Assembly: GCA_016800925.1 (NCBI GenBank) | Contig: JABCPU010000329.1 | Location: 1-64,000 of the forward strand | DNA from: Suillus spraguei | Lineage: Eukaryota > Basidiomycota > Agaricomycetes > Boletales > Suillaceae | Length of the DNA: 64,000 nucleotides | Reading direction: 5' to 3' | Part shown: positions 34,508-44,440 of the stretch, piece after piece | Numbering within the stretch: position 1 is the first letter of the stretch | Layout: each line of letters opens with the position of its first letter | Notes under the pieces: generated by a model | The model's input: only the letters and a program-made list of their open reading frames with translations | What the model was told of the DNA's origin: nothing | Databases searched by the model: none | Program-made: the position numbers and the translations under genes

Positions 34508-35153
34508 CTAAGCACCAGTCTCCATTTCACCTCCGGCACCCCCAGTCTCCTCCCCAGTCCCATCCGCCATCTCTCCTCCATTATCATCCGCCACCTCTTC
34601 CCCAATCTCCTCACCAGCGCCATCCTTGTCGGATCCGGCAGAAACGGAAAGCCTAAATCCGGTCCGGATTTCCTCGATGAGCAGGGCCTGGAAATCCCTC
34701 TGTTGCTGGAGGAAGGCCTCCATGGTAGAGCTCATCCGCTCCATGGCAATCCGACTCCCTTCCGCTGCCGCAATACCATCTTGGAGAAGTCCGTTGGTCC
34801 GTGCCAACTCAGCAATAATGCCATTAGCAGCGGCCACCCAAGCCTGAGCATCGTACTCCACAAAATCCTCATCCATACCTTCGATAGTGACCGGATTAGA
34901 GAAGACATCAGCGTCTGCCACATCCGGAGTAGGACTCCTCTGACGGCGCTTGCCTTTGCCCTTTGGAGATGGAGTACCAGCAGGACGCTGCCTCTTCCGG
35001 CCCTTGGGTCCCTTAATGAATCCGGGTCTTCCAGGACAAGTGGCCTTGTCCTTCCGGCAGACGTCACAAGACTTAATCTACAAAATGTCTAAATCAGTGG
35101 ACCCGAAGGTTTTCGGACAACTCACCAAGGCATTCTTCTCAGCATCACCCCAC
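34508..35153 (-). pseudogene. Antisense gene of element B, 3' part
   Basis: Minus-strand gene inside a plus-strand retrotransposon. After element C the frame resumes with DAEKNAL, an intron (GTGAGTTGT to TTTGTAG, about 35079-35138 on the plus strand), then a Cys motif SCDVCRKDKATCPG, a basic stretch (KGPKGRKRQRPAGTPSPKGK), a helical segment (AWVAAANGIIAELARTNGLL and MERMSSTMEAFLQQQRDFQA) and an acidic Glu/Gly-rich C-terminus ending at 34508. The 5' part lies at 42786-43133. Paired CxxC...C motifs with a basic tail suggest a zinc-binding nuclear protein. Function unknown. Confidence 0.7.
35079..35138 (-). other. Predicted intron in the antisense gene
   Basis: On the minus strand a GTGAGT donor and a TTTGTAG acceptor with an upstream CTGAT branch-like motif, about 60 bp, joining the NAL and IKSCDVC codons in frame. 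Intron size fits the other introns in the window. Confidence 0.55.
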
Positions 35154-35627
35154 TGTTACGAACTGGGATGGCGTCACCAGCGACAGTGAAAAGACACAGA
35201 CGGTCTGCTGGGAGTTCTTACAATGTTCAAAAGAGAACAAGGTGAAAGTACAAGGAATGCGTTCCGAGTACAATCAAGGGTTCAGCCTCAAAGACAAGTC
35301 TGAGAGGTATCCGTGAGAATAGAGACTAAGGCTAAGGAGTGCTTAGACTTAGAGACGATTCAAGACGACTTAGGTTGGAGACCTAAGCAAAGGAGATTCC
35401 AGGTAAAACCCAGTAAGATTAAAGTAGTGAATCTACTACAAGTACACTGTGCTTAAATAAGCCAATATGTGCGCACAGACCAAGCGATACGTGAGAATAT
35501 AAGTGCGTATCCTAAGAAGGAAGGCAACTATAGTACAGATGCGTTGAGCATATGAGTCAGAGTCATGTTACGTAATATACAAGGTAAATAAAGTAGAAAA
35601 TGAATAGGGGCACGTACGATTGTAACA
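35154..35627 (-). repeat. 3' LTR of element C
   Basis: 474 bp. The adjacent plus-strand TTACCCCCATTTT is the complement of the polypurine tract AAAATGGGGGTAA. Confidence 0.95.
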
Positions 35628-35659
35628 TTACCCCCATTTTACATGTAAAGTCACCGACT

Positions 35660-36178
35660 TTACTCATCTTGATTCGCATAATAAACAGGGTCATCGCTAA
35701 ACTCGTAGTCTTCATCAGCAAACGACCCACTCCTCATATACTCAGCTTCTGCAAGACCAGCTCGTCGTTTAGAGTTTCTCCTCTTTTCTGCTTGAATATG
35801 TTCATCGTCAAGCTGTTTCTCCCAAGTACGAAGTGCGTCATAAAATCCTTCGTCCTTCCATGTTAACTCAAAGGGAGGAGGTCCGACTCGTTTAGGACAG
35901 TAGATGGATAAGTGAGTGGGTGACCAATATCTGCAAACCTTGCACTGATATTCTGCACAATTCTTTTGACGATGTCCTAGCAATCTGCAAACACGGCACT
36001 TCATGTTCTCGTCAGGGTTGGAATGGACTTTGCATAAGGGTGACGGAGAAATGATAGGCGTGGGGCTAGTGGATCTGGCGCGCTTCTTTCCCTTATTCTT
36101 CCTCATACGTTTTAGGGCGAGGTTGTTGTTATGCTTGAGTTGCGCTTGCTGAGCAGGGGACAGGGTATATGCCGACAT
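35660..36178 (-). CDS. ORF3b of element C: twin zinc-knuckle protein
   Basis: 172 codons from ATG 36178 (MSAYTLSPAQQAQLKHNNNL) to stop 35660. A basic segment KRMRKNKGKKRARSTSPTP is followed by two adjacent knuckles: CRVCRLLGHRQKNC (CX2CX4HX4C) and CKVCRYWSPTHLSIYC (a CX2C...H...C variant). An acidic C-terminus (ADEDYEFSDDPVYYANQDE) follows. This suggests nucleic-acid binding in addition to the Gag knuckle. The frame is open about 80 nt further upstream and overlaps the end of ORF3a in the -1 frame, so it may be translated as a fusion. Homologous decayed sequence lies at 1362-1986 in element A. Confidence 0.75.
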   Translation of the reverse strand: MSAYTLSPAQQAQLKHNNNLALKRMRKNKGKKRARSTSPTPIISPSPLCKVHSNPDENMKCRVCRLLGHRQKNCAEYQCKVCRYWSPTHLSIYCPKRVGPPPFELTWKDEGFYDALRTWEKQLDDEHIQAEKRRNSKRRAGLAEAEYMRSGSFADEDYEFSDDPVYYANQDE

Positions 36179-36261
36179 GGGAAGATCCGGGGTGACATCT
36201 CGTTCAGCGATTGTAAGAAGTTCGGCTGAGGAAGAGGGGGAAGTGATACCAAAGTCTTTTA

Positions 36262-37128
36262 CTAAGACTGGTGAGACGGGTCCATAGGACCAAATGATGA
36301 TGGAATGGTCATAGGGGGGTGGATATGGAGGTCGCGAAGTCGAGGGCCGAGTGTTACCAACTCGGTGGCAGGGATACCTAATAGTTTAGCGGCCTTGCAT
36401 TGCTCCGTTGTGCAGGGTTCATACAGCCAATCAGGGCAATCAAGAGAGGTTATGACGGAAGGCGATGAAGTTGACTGTTCGATAGGAGATGGTGTTCGAG
36501 GGGATGCAAGGTTCAACTGTGTTTGTTGTAGGTCGTTGATAGCTTCTTCTACTAGATTCCTAGCCGCTCTGGTTTCAGCGACTGATTGCTGGATTGTTTC
36601 GACAACCTCATTGGTGAGTTGTCCGATCTCTTGGACAGCAGTATATAGGCCAGTAAAGGCGTCAAGACTAGAATAAACACGCGAAGATGAGGGTGCTGGA
36701 ATAGGAAGTGGCATATCTTCCTGCGGAGAGGGAGGTCGAGCAATGCCTGCTTGACGTTCGGCAATGATATGAATAGCTTCTTCAACATCATTTTTAAAAG
36801 AATTGGGAAACAGCAACATAGCGTAAGCACGAATGCGTTTTTGAAGATGTAAGAAGCGATGTCGGTATGTGGCTTCTGTAATATCCTTGGCGGTGACTTC
36901 GATGAGCGCTGCGGTGCGAATGATGTTAACGAGGAGCAAGGCGGGGAAAGCGCCTCGTTCAGTAAGAATTCTGTCGATTTCAAGGGCATGTCCCTCGCAG
37001 AGGATGGCGGCTTCGATGTAAGAGGTGTTATCAATTTCTGTAGTGAGATTTCCATATTGTTCGGCTTCAGAGTCGGAGTCATTGGCGGTAGCGATGACGG
37101 GTGTGATGTAAGCAGTGGGGAAAGACAT
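36262..37128 (-). CDS. ORF3a of element C: helical protein of unknown function
   Basis: 288 codons from ATG 37128 (MSFPTAYITPVIATANDSDS), 73 nt downstream of the chromodomain stop on the same strand. The first half is helical (ILTERGAFPALLLVNIIRTA, then RFLHLQKRIRAYAML). A Pro-rich linker and a coiled-coil segment (SVAETRAARNLVEEAINDLQ) follow. The C-terminus ends FGPMDPSHQS. No catalytic motif. It is probably cotranscribed with pol from the LTR promoter. Also present, broken, in element A, so it is a family trait. Confidence 0.75.
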   Translation of the reverse strand: MSFPTAYITPVIATANDSDSEAEQYGNLTTEIDNTSYIEAAILCEGHALEIDRILTERGAFPALLLVNIIRTAALIEVTAKDITEATYRHRFLHLQKRIRAYAMLLFPNSFKNDVEEAIHIIAERQAGIARPPSPQEDMPLPIPAPSSSRVYSSLDAFTGLYTAVQEIGQLTNEVVETIQQSVAETRAARNLVEEAINDLQQTQLNLASPRTPSPIEQSTSSPSVITSLDCPDWLYEPCTTEQCKAAKLLGIPATELVTLGPRLRDLHIHPPMTIPSSFGPMDPSHQS

Positions 37129-37201
37129 TTCGAGATGTAGTTAATCAGATGCTTGACGCAGTTGATTTGACTGAGGAATAATCAGAGGGCGTGTTGCTTC
37201 T

Positions 37202-38314
37202 TTAAGCATTCAAGATTCGAGCGGAGTTCTTCAAATTCTTTTCTGGGAGCCATTCGTTATCTCCTGATGAATATCCTTTCCAGGTTACAAGATAGCGTCG
37301 GCGATTGCCGGTTCCTTTGTGAGAAAGGATTGCTTCCACTTCATATTCTTCTTCTTCTTCGATGATGTCAGGTGGTGGTTCAGGGAAGTTCGGACCGTGT
37401 ACGTCCATTTCGCTATAGGACGATAAGACAGAAGCATGGAAGGTAGGGTGAATCTTCCATTGCAGAGGAAGTTTGAGTGTGAACGTGATGGGTGATAAGA
37501 CGTCGATGATCGGGAAAGGTCCGTATCGTTTCGGTGCTAATTTCCTTGATGGGAGTTTGAGTCTCAGATTAGCGGCAGATAGCCAAACCTTATCTCCGAT
37601 CTTCCATGGGGTGTACTTATCTCCTCGGGATCGTTCGGCCATTGTCTGCATTGCAATGTTATGGCAAGCGATTGCTTCCTCTCTTATCTTCTGCAGAGAT
37701 CGTACTCAATCTTCTGCTGCGGGGATGGATGAATCAGGGATAAGATGAGGGATAGCTCGTGGTTCATATCCCATCATCAAATAAAAGGGTGATGCATTCC
37801 TTGCATTGTGTTTTCGGTGGTTGTGGACGAATTCGGCGATTGGTAGATGTTCTACCCAATTTTCGGGGTTGCTACGGCAGTAGATGCGAAGGTATGTTTC
37901 AAGTTCTTGATTTAGCCTCTCAGTTTGGCCATCAGTCTGTGGGTGGTAAGCTGTGGATGGAGCGATGACGTAGTCGAGAAGTCGGGCAAGTTCCTTTGAG
38001 AAGCGAGATAGGAATTGCGGTCCTCGATCCGAGATGACTTTGTTATGGAGTCCAAATCGTCGGTAAACATGTTTTAAAAATATCTTAGCCACACCTTCTG
38101 AGGTGATGGTTTTCAAACAAGGGATAATAATTACCCCCTTCGTAAGGCCATGGTCTACCATGACCATGATACTGTCAAAGCCTCCAGAGACTGGGAGGTC
38201 AGTGATGAGATCAACGGAGACTTGGGAGAACGGGCGAACAGCCGACGAGGGATAGGCGCGAGCGGGGGTCGAACAGGATGAGTATCCGCTTTCATTTGCT
38301 GGCAAAGGGCGCAA
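37202..38314 (-). pseudogene. Integrase catalytic core and chromodomain of element C
   Basis: The frame at 38314-37706 carries the integrase core: [20 protein letters not shown] (first Asp), VISDRGPQF (second Asp) and [20 protein letters not shown] (Glu). TGA at 37706-37708, probably from CGA, interrupts it. The frame then continues at 37651-37202 with the GPY/F-like region and a chromodomain (EEYEVEAILSHKGTGNRRRY, then LVTWKGYSSGDNEWLPE) ending ARILNA. The chromodomain would direct integration to marked chromatin. It is separated from the upstream pol ORF by a frameshift near 38230-38270. Confidence 0.92.
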
Positions 38315-40389
38315 CCCTCAACGTATTTCCGAATATAAGAACCCATTGCAGGCCACCAGGCTTCCCGCTTTACTAGTTCTTCAGTTTTGAATCTACCAGG
38401 GTGTCCCGCGGTAGGATGATCATGATACCTTTTCAGGATATCGGAGCGATGCGCCGGTGGAATATAAGCGCGGTTCTTAAAATAGAGGACGTTCTCCTCA
38501 ATCTTCCAGTCAGAAAGTGCCGATTTCATAGGGGGAAGGCACACGCCATCAAGGGCATCAGATGCCGTCTTGAAGACAGGGTCGTCGAGGGGGTCGGAGG
38601 ATGACAGCACATCCTTCAAGTCGGTGTCAATAAGACGAACAAATAGAGCGTCAGGAAGGAGGGTCTGGTCTTCGTTATTGTCTTTGCCAGAGTCATAATC
38701 AGGCCGGCGGGATAGTGCATCAGGTATTGCTAATTTAGTACCTGCAACGTGATGCAGTTCGATGTCATAAATAGACAAAATCAATTGCCAATGTGCTTGG
38801 CGACGGGTGAGCTTCTGTGCACTTCTAAAGTACAGAAGGTTCTTGTGGTCGGTGAATACCAGGACAGGGTGTGGGTTTCCTTCAAGATAATGACGCCATT
38901 CGTTTAATGCCCAGATTACGGCAAGGAGTTCCCGATCAAAGATCTGGTAATTGCGTTCCGTGGGATTTAAAGATTGTGAGAGGTATGTGCATGGGTGATA
39001 AACTCCATTCTCATCAGTCTGTAAGAGGACTCCGCCGGTTGCTACGAGTGAAGCGTCGGTAGCAATAGCAAATTGTCGGGAAGGATCAGGGTTACGGAGT
39101 ACCGGTTGGGATGTGAAGCGTCGTTTCAGTTCTTCAAAGGTGTCCATGCATTCGGTTGACCATTCAAAGACCTTATCTTTCTTTGTCAAATCGATAAAGG
39201 GTCGGGCGATGTCAGAATAGTGGGAAATGAACGTGCGGTAGAAGTTGCAAAAGCCGAGGAATGACTGAACGTCTTTTACAGATTTCGGGGCTGGCCATTC
39301 GGAGATTCCCTTGGTTTTGGCAGTATCCATAGTAACTTGTCCGGGGCGAATTATCATTCCGAGGTATTCCACTTCTTCTGCATCGAAGGTACATTTCTCC
39401 GGTTTCAAGAACAGATGTTCTTTTCGTATTTTCATCAAAACCCGTCTAGTCCATTCGCGGTGTTCTACCATCGTTGTAGAGAAAATCAAGATATCGTCCA
39501 TATAGATAACCATCCATCCTTCATTGATTTCTTGTTGAAAGGTGCGATTCATGTATGCTTGAAAAGTTGCTGGGGAATTGCAGAGGCCAAAGAACATGAC
39601 GTTCGGTTTGAAGAGGCCAAATTCCGTGGTAAAAGCAGCTTTCCACCTGTCATCAGGATGGATGCGAATGTTGTTATAACTGGACCGAATATCCATTTTC
39701 GTAAAGAACTGTGCATTCTGAAGACGTGCGACAAGGGAAATAGGGAGTGGAAGCGGGTAAGCGTTCTTGACTGTCCAATCATTTATGTAGCGATAATCTT
39801 GACAGGGACACAGTTCTCCACTCTTCTTTCCCACAAAGAAGAAGCCACTAGCTTGAGGTGACTTCGATTCTGAGATAAAGCCTTTCGCAACGTTTTCATC
39901 GATAAATGTTTTGACAGCAGTGCGTTCTTTTTCCGATAGCGGGTAAACCTTAGACGTGCGAGGGATAAAACCAGGTTTAGTATCGATCCGATGATCTATA
40001 CCAGGGCGTTTGGGGGGCAATTTGTTCAATCCGTCTTTAGCAAAGACGTCTGCAAAGTCGTGCAAATAATCCGGGACCAATTCTTCGAAGGATTTCTTTT
40101 TCTTTTCCTTCTCATCCGTAGCGAATTCCTGAGCTTTGTTACTATATTTTGGAGGAGGAAGGGGAATAGTGGAGTAGTTGGAGGATTGCTCGAGCTGAGA
40201 AGTTCCATCGCGTGTCAAGGGTGTGTCCATGGATACTTCTTCTATGATCCTCATGCTAACTCCGTCGGTATCGTATTCCACAAGAAATTCTCCATCTCCA
40301 AGCTCGTAAGAGGAAATTTCACGTACTTCTGGCGCATGCCAGACGTCGTGCATGGTGTCAAATTGGTCGTCATCCTCTGTTGGGATCAA
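38155..40389 (-). CDS. pol: RT-RNase H-integrase zinc finger ORF of element C
   Basis: 744-codon open frame, the longest in the window. [42 protein letters not shown], catalytic YMDDILIF. RNase [18 protein letters not shown], then [20 protein letters not shown] and [11 protein letters not shown]. The integrase HHCC zinc finger lies in the C-terminal 100 residues ([20 protein letters not shown] ... CALCQQMK). The last about 40 residues are out of frame relative to family members, so the ORF is a frameshifted 5' two thirds of pol. RT and RNase H motifs are intact. Confidence 0.93.
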   Translation of the reverse strand: MIPTEDDDQFDTMHDVWHAPEVREISSYELGDGEFLVEYDTDGVSMRIIEEVSMDTPLTRDGTSQLEQSSNYSTIPLPPPKYSNKAQEFATDEKEKKKKSFEELVPDYLHDFADVFAKDGLNKLPPKRPGIDHRIDTKPGFIPRTSKVYPLSEKERTAVKTFIDENVAKGFISESKSPQASGFFFVGKKSGELCPCQDYRYINDWTVKNAYPLPLPISLVARLQNAQFFTKMDIRSSYNNIRIHPDDRWKAAFTTEFGLFKPNVMFFGLCNSPATFQAYMNRTFQQEINEGWMVIYMDDILIFSTTMVEHREWTRRVLMKIRKEHLFLKPEKCTFDAEEVEYLGMIIRPGQVTMDTAKTKGISEWPAPKSVKDVQSFLGFCNFYRTFISHYSDIARPFIDLTKKDKVFEWSTECMDTFEELKRRFTSQPVLRNPDPSRQFAIATDASLVATGGVLLQTDENGVYHPCTYLSQSLNPTERNYQIFDRELLAVIWALNEWRHYLEGNPHPVLVFTDHKNLLYFRSAQKLTRRQAHWQLILSIYDIELHHVAGTKLAIPDALSRRPDYDSGKDNNEDQTLLPDALFVRLIDTDLKDVLSSSDPLDDPVFKTASDALDGVCLPPMKSALSDWKIEENVLYFKNRAYIPPAHRSDILKRYHDHPTAGHPGRFKTEELVKREAWWPAMGSYIRKYVEGCALCQQMKADTHPVRPPLAPIPRRLFARSPKSPLISSLTSQSLEALTVSWSW

Positions 40390-40399
40390 CGAGGGCAGG

Positions 40400-41278
40400 G
40401 TTCTTCTTCTTATCGGGGATTTCTTCTATTGAAGCTGAAAGTGTTTTCGGGGGAACAAAGAACTTGGATAGTTTTGGTACGTTGGTGCTTCGCCCTGGGA
40501 GTTCTTCTTCCATTTTCCTCTTTCCCTGTTTCTGTTCTTCTATTGGCCGCTGCTCAATAGGTTCTTGCCGACCCGATGCTCAGGTTCGGATTCATTCTTG
40601 CGTTTCTCTATGCGAGGAATCAGTGATACCGCTCTTGGCAGTTGGACACGTGGAGTAGGGTCTGTAGTACGTGGCGTTCGTACTTCTGGTTCCGGGTCTT
40701 CATTAATAGGAGAAGCAATGAAGGGTTTCGGAAGACGGGAATGCTGCCATCTGGTATGGTGGTGAAAAGTCGGGGCAACCCGTTCTTCTTTCGATCTTTG
40801 TCCAGATCGATTTCGATCTCGTCTGATTTCTCTGTCCGTGAAAGGATAAGTGTTTCAGCAGCCCAATCTATAATTGGGTTCATTGCTCGTAACCATGGAA
40901 TTCCAAGGAGGATTTGATCTCTCCTTCCTAGTTTGGTGATTTTGAATTTTCATACATGGTTCGGTCGTCGATTTTGACCACTAGGAGGCAGTAATGTGTA
41001 ATTGGTCCTCCTCTTATGAGGGTTCCATCTGCCGTCGTAACTCGAAACGGTTCTTTGAGTTTTCGTCGTGTGATTTGATGGAGTTTCACAAACTCCTCTG
41101 AGATGAATGTTCCTGCTGCTCCTGAATCGATAACAGCGGTGGTGTCGACGGATTTCAAGCGAGTACGCGAGTGGAGGGTGATAGGGACACGAAGTTCTTT
41201 TCTTTCACCTACAGCGCGTACAAGTCTTAGTAATACATTGGGAGAAACATACGTCGAGTCTTTGTTTCTCCAAGTCAA
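40400..41278 (-). pseudogene. Protease region of element C
   Basis: Frame 41278-40928 contains TTAVIDSGAAGTFISEEFVK with an intact DSG active site. A frame break near 40950 follows, then PWLRAMNPIIDWAAETLIL-like sequence (about 40845-40883) and a charged linker toward RT. It would process Gag-Pol in an active copy. Confidence 0.8.
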
Positions 41279-42112
41279 AAATCCTCAACAATTCGTCTCA
41301 CGGTTTCTTCATCTTCTTCTTCCCCTTTGACTTCGGTTTGTCGGAGTGGGGTCTTCTTCTTTCTTTCAGGACAGTTATGGATACGGTGTCCTGTCTTCTT
41401 GCATCCGAAGCATTGTCCTTTCTTCATGCATTCGGATCTCTCCATATCGGAGATTCGATCTACGACCATTGCATTGGAATCACGGTTCGGAATATACCGT
41501 GCATTCCCGTAGTTTTTCTTCTTCTGTTGTGGAGTATGACGTGTCCTCATGGCATTAAGCCGATGATGGGCGTTGTCAATAGCAACGCATTGCAGCACAA
41601 CTTCTCTGAATATCTCGGAGACATCTCCTGTGTTGAAAAGCTTTGTAAGGATGCCCCAATTAAGGCCGTCTTGGAAGAACTGAATCTTCGTTGCATTGTC
41701 GGTGATCTGAGCCTTGGCTGCAAATGCCTCAAAGTCAGCGACATAGGTGTGGAGATCTCCGTTCCTTGTTTGAGATCTCTGAGTCTTGTAAGCGCGGTTC
41801 CTTTAGTATCCACCGGTTCGAATGCTTCTTTGAAGTCTTCATAAAATCTGCCATTGTCCCATAACCAACTTTTTGTCCGGAAGTGTCGGTAGATTGGGCG
41901 TGTTCAAGGAATTGTTCCTTCCAGGATTTGGCATTCCTTTCGGTCATAAAGGATGTTATGTAGATGATCTTCTGTTTATCGGTGGTGTAAAGCTTTTCAT
42001 TGATGTCAAAGTGCAAATTGCACGACTGGATAAACTCGCGAGAGTTATCACGATCTCCATCAAAACCAATTGGTTGACCAATCTTGTACTCGAATTCTTT
42101 GGTCGACGACAT
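41275..42112 (-). pseudogene. gag: Gag of element C
   Basis: ATG at 42112 (MSSTKEFEYKIGQPIGFDGD). The capsid-like region is frameshifted at about 41845 (TMADFMKTSKK, against MVDFMKSFKEAFDPV in element A) and again near 41600. The CCHC knuckle CFGCKKTGHRIHNC is intact at about 41385-41425. Two frameshifts prevent a full product. Confidence 0.9.
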
Positions 42113-42299
42113 GGTTGATGATTCTTCTGATGAGTTATACTTTCTCGATGCCTACACGCGCTGTCTTGCTGTCCGTTAGGGCTTTTCTTTTGTGGAGGGT
42201 TTCTCTTGACAATCTGCTCAGCGTACGCGTACGCTAGTCTACTGATCTGAGCAATCAGGGTTCAGGTCGAGGATGGATAGCCAACAATCAAAATGGATG

Positions 42300-42310
42300 A
42301 CTTTAATCTT
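42300..42310 (-). other. Putative self-primer binding site of element C
   Basis: Plus-strand ACTTTAATCTT, one nucleotide inside the 5' LTR (42312-42785), is the exact complement of AAGATTAAAGT at 42573-42583. On the minus strand a TATTTAA box (complement of 42611-42617) lies about 34 bp upstream of that start. Confidence 0.78.
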
Positions 42311-42311
42311 T

Positions 42312-42785
42312 TGTTACGAACTGGGATGGTGTCACCAGCGACAGTGAAAAGACACAGACGGTCTGCTGGGAGTTCTTACAATGTTCAAAAGAGAACAAGG
42401 TGAAAGTACAAGGAACGCGTTCCGAGTACAATCAAGGGTTCAGCCTCAAAGACAAGTCTGAGAGGTATCCGCGAGAATAGAGACTAAGGCTAAGGAGTGC
42501 TTAGACTTAGAGACGATTCAAGACGACTTAGGTTGGAGACCTAAGCGAAGGAGATTCCAGGTAAAACCCAGTAAGATTAAAGTAGTGAATCTACTACAAG
42601 TACACTGTGCTTAAATAAGCCAATATGTGCGCACAGACCAAGCAATACGTGAGAATGTAAGTGCGTATCCTAAGAAGGAAGGCAACTATAGTACAGATGC
42701 GTTGAGCATATGAGTCAGAGTCATGTTACGTAATATACAAGGTAAATGAAGTAGAAAATGAATAGGGGCACGTACGATTGTAACA
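42312..42785 (-). repeat. 5' LTR of element C (with promoter)
   Basis: 474 bp, same length as its partner, ending at the CCCAC duplication. Contains the TATA box and predicted start described for 42300-42310. Confidence 0.95.
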
Positions 42786-43133
42786 CCCACTGACACATCC
42801 GGTCCTTGGTGACGCAACGGGAGCAGTACCTATCCTTTGCTCCAGATGCAGGAGCAGCCTTGGCCTTGCCAACCCATCAGAATCTGGACCTAGAAGAGTC
42901 CACATCACTCACCCGAGCCTCAATCAGAGCCCTCCGTCTCTTTTCCTCCATTTCCCTCTGAATCTCTGCCAGCTCAATCTGTTTCAACTCCTCCTGTCTT
43001 TTCCGCTCCTCTGCCTCTTTCCGCTTCCGCTCCACCTCAGCTTCCACTGCAGCCTTAGCAGCAGCCAGTTGCTGTTCAGATCCGCCACAATGTCAGCAGC
43101 AGACTTAGGGGCATCAGATTCCTTTCCAGACAT
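42786..43133 (-). pseudogene. Antisense gene of element B, 5' part
   Basis: Starts MSGKESDAPKSAADIVAD at 43133. A one-base indel follows, then a strongly charged coiled coil (VERKRKEAEERKRQEELKQI, EMEEKRRRALIEARVSD), a TGA where CGA fits, and the first Cys motif YCSRCVTKDRMCQW, cut at 42786 by element C. The joined gene has two CxxC(x6)C motifs separated by about 20 residues plus the intron. Confidence 0.65.
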
Positions 43134-43309
43134 GTTGTAAAGCAAGTTTTGTTAGCAGGAGTATGAAGTGGGGGTAGGAATCACTTCGGACGTCTGACGT
43201 CCGTATATCTGTCGGATTACAGACTCAGCACTACAACCATCAAACTTCCCCATCGTCTCGCATTAATCTTGTCTGATCCGGATCGACGCTTCTTGTGCCT
43301 CAGGGGTTC

Positions 43310-43328
43310 GGCCCTAAGGGGGGGATAC
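43310..43328 (+). other. Polypurine tract of element B
   Basis: AAGGGGGGGATAC immediately upstream of the 3' LTR, the expected plus-strand primer. Confidence 0.7.
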
Positions 43329-44087
43329 TGTCATATACCATAATTCTAATCTCAGATCCGACCATATCCAATCGATTCCATATCCATCCGGTCCACAGAT
43401 CCTGTCCGGACCACCCATCCGAATGTGCTCACTTCTCACACCTTAACTCCCTGTGCATATCCGCGTCTATCTCCTTTCATCATTCCTCCTGTCTCCGGTA
43501 TTCTGGCTATGTATATTTCCCTCCTACGTTGCTGATCCGTTACCTGTGTTCATTTCCAATTCGTGCTTACTGATCCGCTGTGCATTAACTAATAGACTTC
43601 CGTTACACTTCATACATAGCCCTCGGTCCCAGACCTGTTGATTATCCATCTCAGATACTTACAGTATATAAACCACTTGTAAATCTCCGTAGAACCTTAG
43701 TTTGAATATCATCTTAGATTCTACTCATTCCGCTTCTTCCAGACTTGAGCCACCCTCTGCTCTAAAGTCACCTTCCGAGACTTAGGATTGATTCCTATAG
43801 TCTATATCTCCGACTCTATCTTCGGATAGTCTACCTCTGTTAGTTTCTAGTTAGGAACTCGTTCCGAAGCTAGCCTTAATCTTTGTTCTATCCTTATGTT
43901 CTGAACAACCTTCGGACGCATCATATCTGGTACCTTCGGATGCCCGGATCTGCCATGCAACTCCTTCCGGATCTTCGGACGAATAACTTCTCCTTGAAAT
44001 AAGGGGCATTACTCGAGAAAGGGGCACAGTGCACAAACTGAGGCCAAAGCCCTTCGGATCTCTCTACTTTTGAGTATGGTCTTAACA
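43329..44087 (+). repeat. 3' LTR of element B
   Basis: 759 bp, nearly identical to 28634-29389 and followed by the GGTAC duplication. Confidence 0.95.
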
Positions 44088-44253
44088 GGTACGTGGAACG
44101 TGGTGCAGCAGTCGGTACAGTGTGTGGTAAGTGTGGGATGCCGCCGGTACTGCTAAAGGGGTAAGATGGCCATGGACAAGTGGTAACTCCTGTAGATGTG
44201 AGACAAGTGTCAAAGTATGGGGTTTTAAGCCCAGCACCAATATGTTTGTTACA
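44088..44253 (+). mobile_element. Partial element D2 (right piece)
   Basis: Continues D2 after element B, ending CAATATGTTTGTTACA, followed by TCGG and then minisatellite sequence. Confidence 0.8.
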
Positions 44254-44440
44254 TCGGAGTTCGGCACTCAAAATGTGTGGATCAAAGTCTGTTGCCTCAC
44301 ATTTTGCTGAGTCCCGAGTGTCAAGCCTGAATTCGGACTATCAATTATTGAGTCCCGAATTTTGAGTATCAAGTCCCAAGTCCTGAGATACTCAGAGTTA
44401 GGGACTCAATTCATGCAACTCGACTTCCGATATGAGTTCC
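44254..44440 (+). repeat. Third minisatellite fragment
   Basis: Contains GTTCGGCACTCAAAATGTGT and TGAGTCCCGAGTGT segments of the 18780-20000 family. Its end (about 44380-44430) is the inverse of 26850-26895. Confidence 0.75.

Larger units (their letters stand above)
35154..42785 (-). mobile_element. Ty3/gypsy chromovirus C, youngest full-length copy
   Basis: LTRs 35154-35627 and 42312-42785, each 474 bp, with about seven differences counted by eye, all transitions and five at CpG. Exact 5-bp duplication CCCAC (35149-35153 and 42786-42790). Minus-strand order: gag, protease, RT, RNase H, integrase, chromodomain, then two extra ORFs. Same family as element A and the solo LTR at 59322. Nested in the antisense gene of element B. 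Still defective: gag and integrase are frameshifted, with a TGA in the integrase C-terminus. Confidence 0.96.
28634..44087 (+). mobile_element. Ty3/gypsy chromovirus B, split by nested element C
   Basis: LTRs 28634-29389 and 43329-44087 flank gag, protease, RT, RNase H, integrase and a truncated chromodomain on the plus strand. An antisense gene lies between pol and the 3' LTR. Exact 5-bp duplication GGTAC (28629-28633 and 44088-44092). It is inserted in element D2. Element C (35154-42785) sits inside the antisense gene. Without C the element is about 7.8 kb. Nearly all pol stops are TGA in place of CGA or TGG. Confidence 0.95.
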
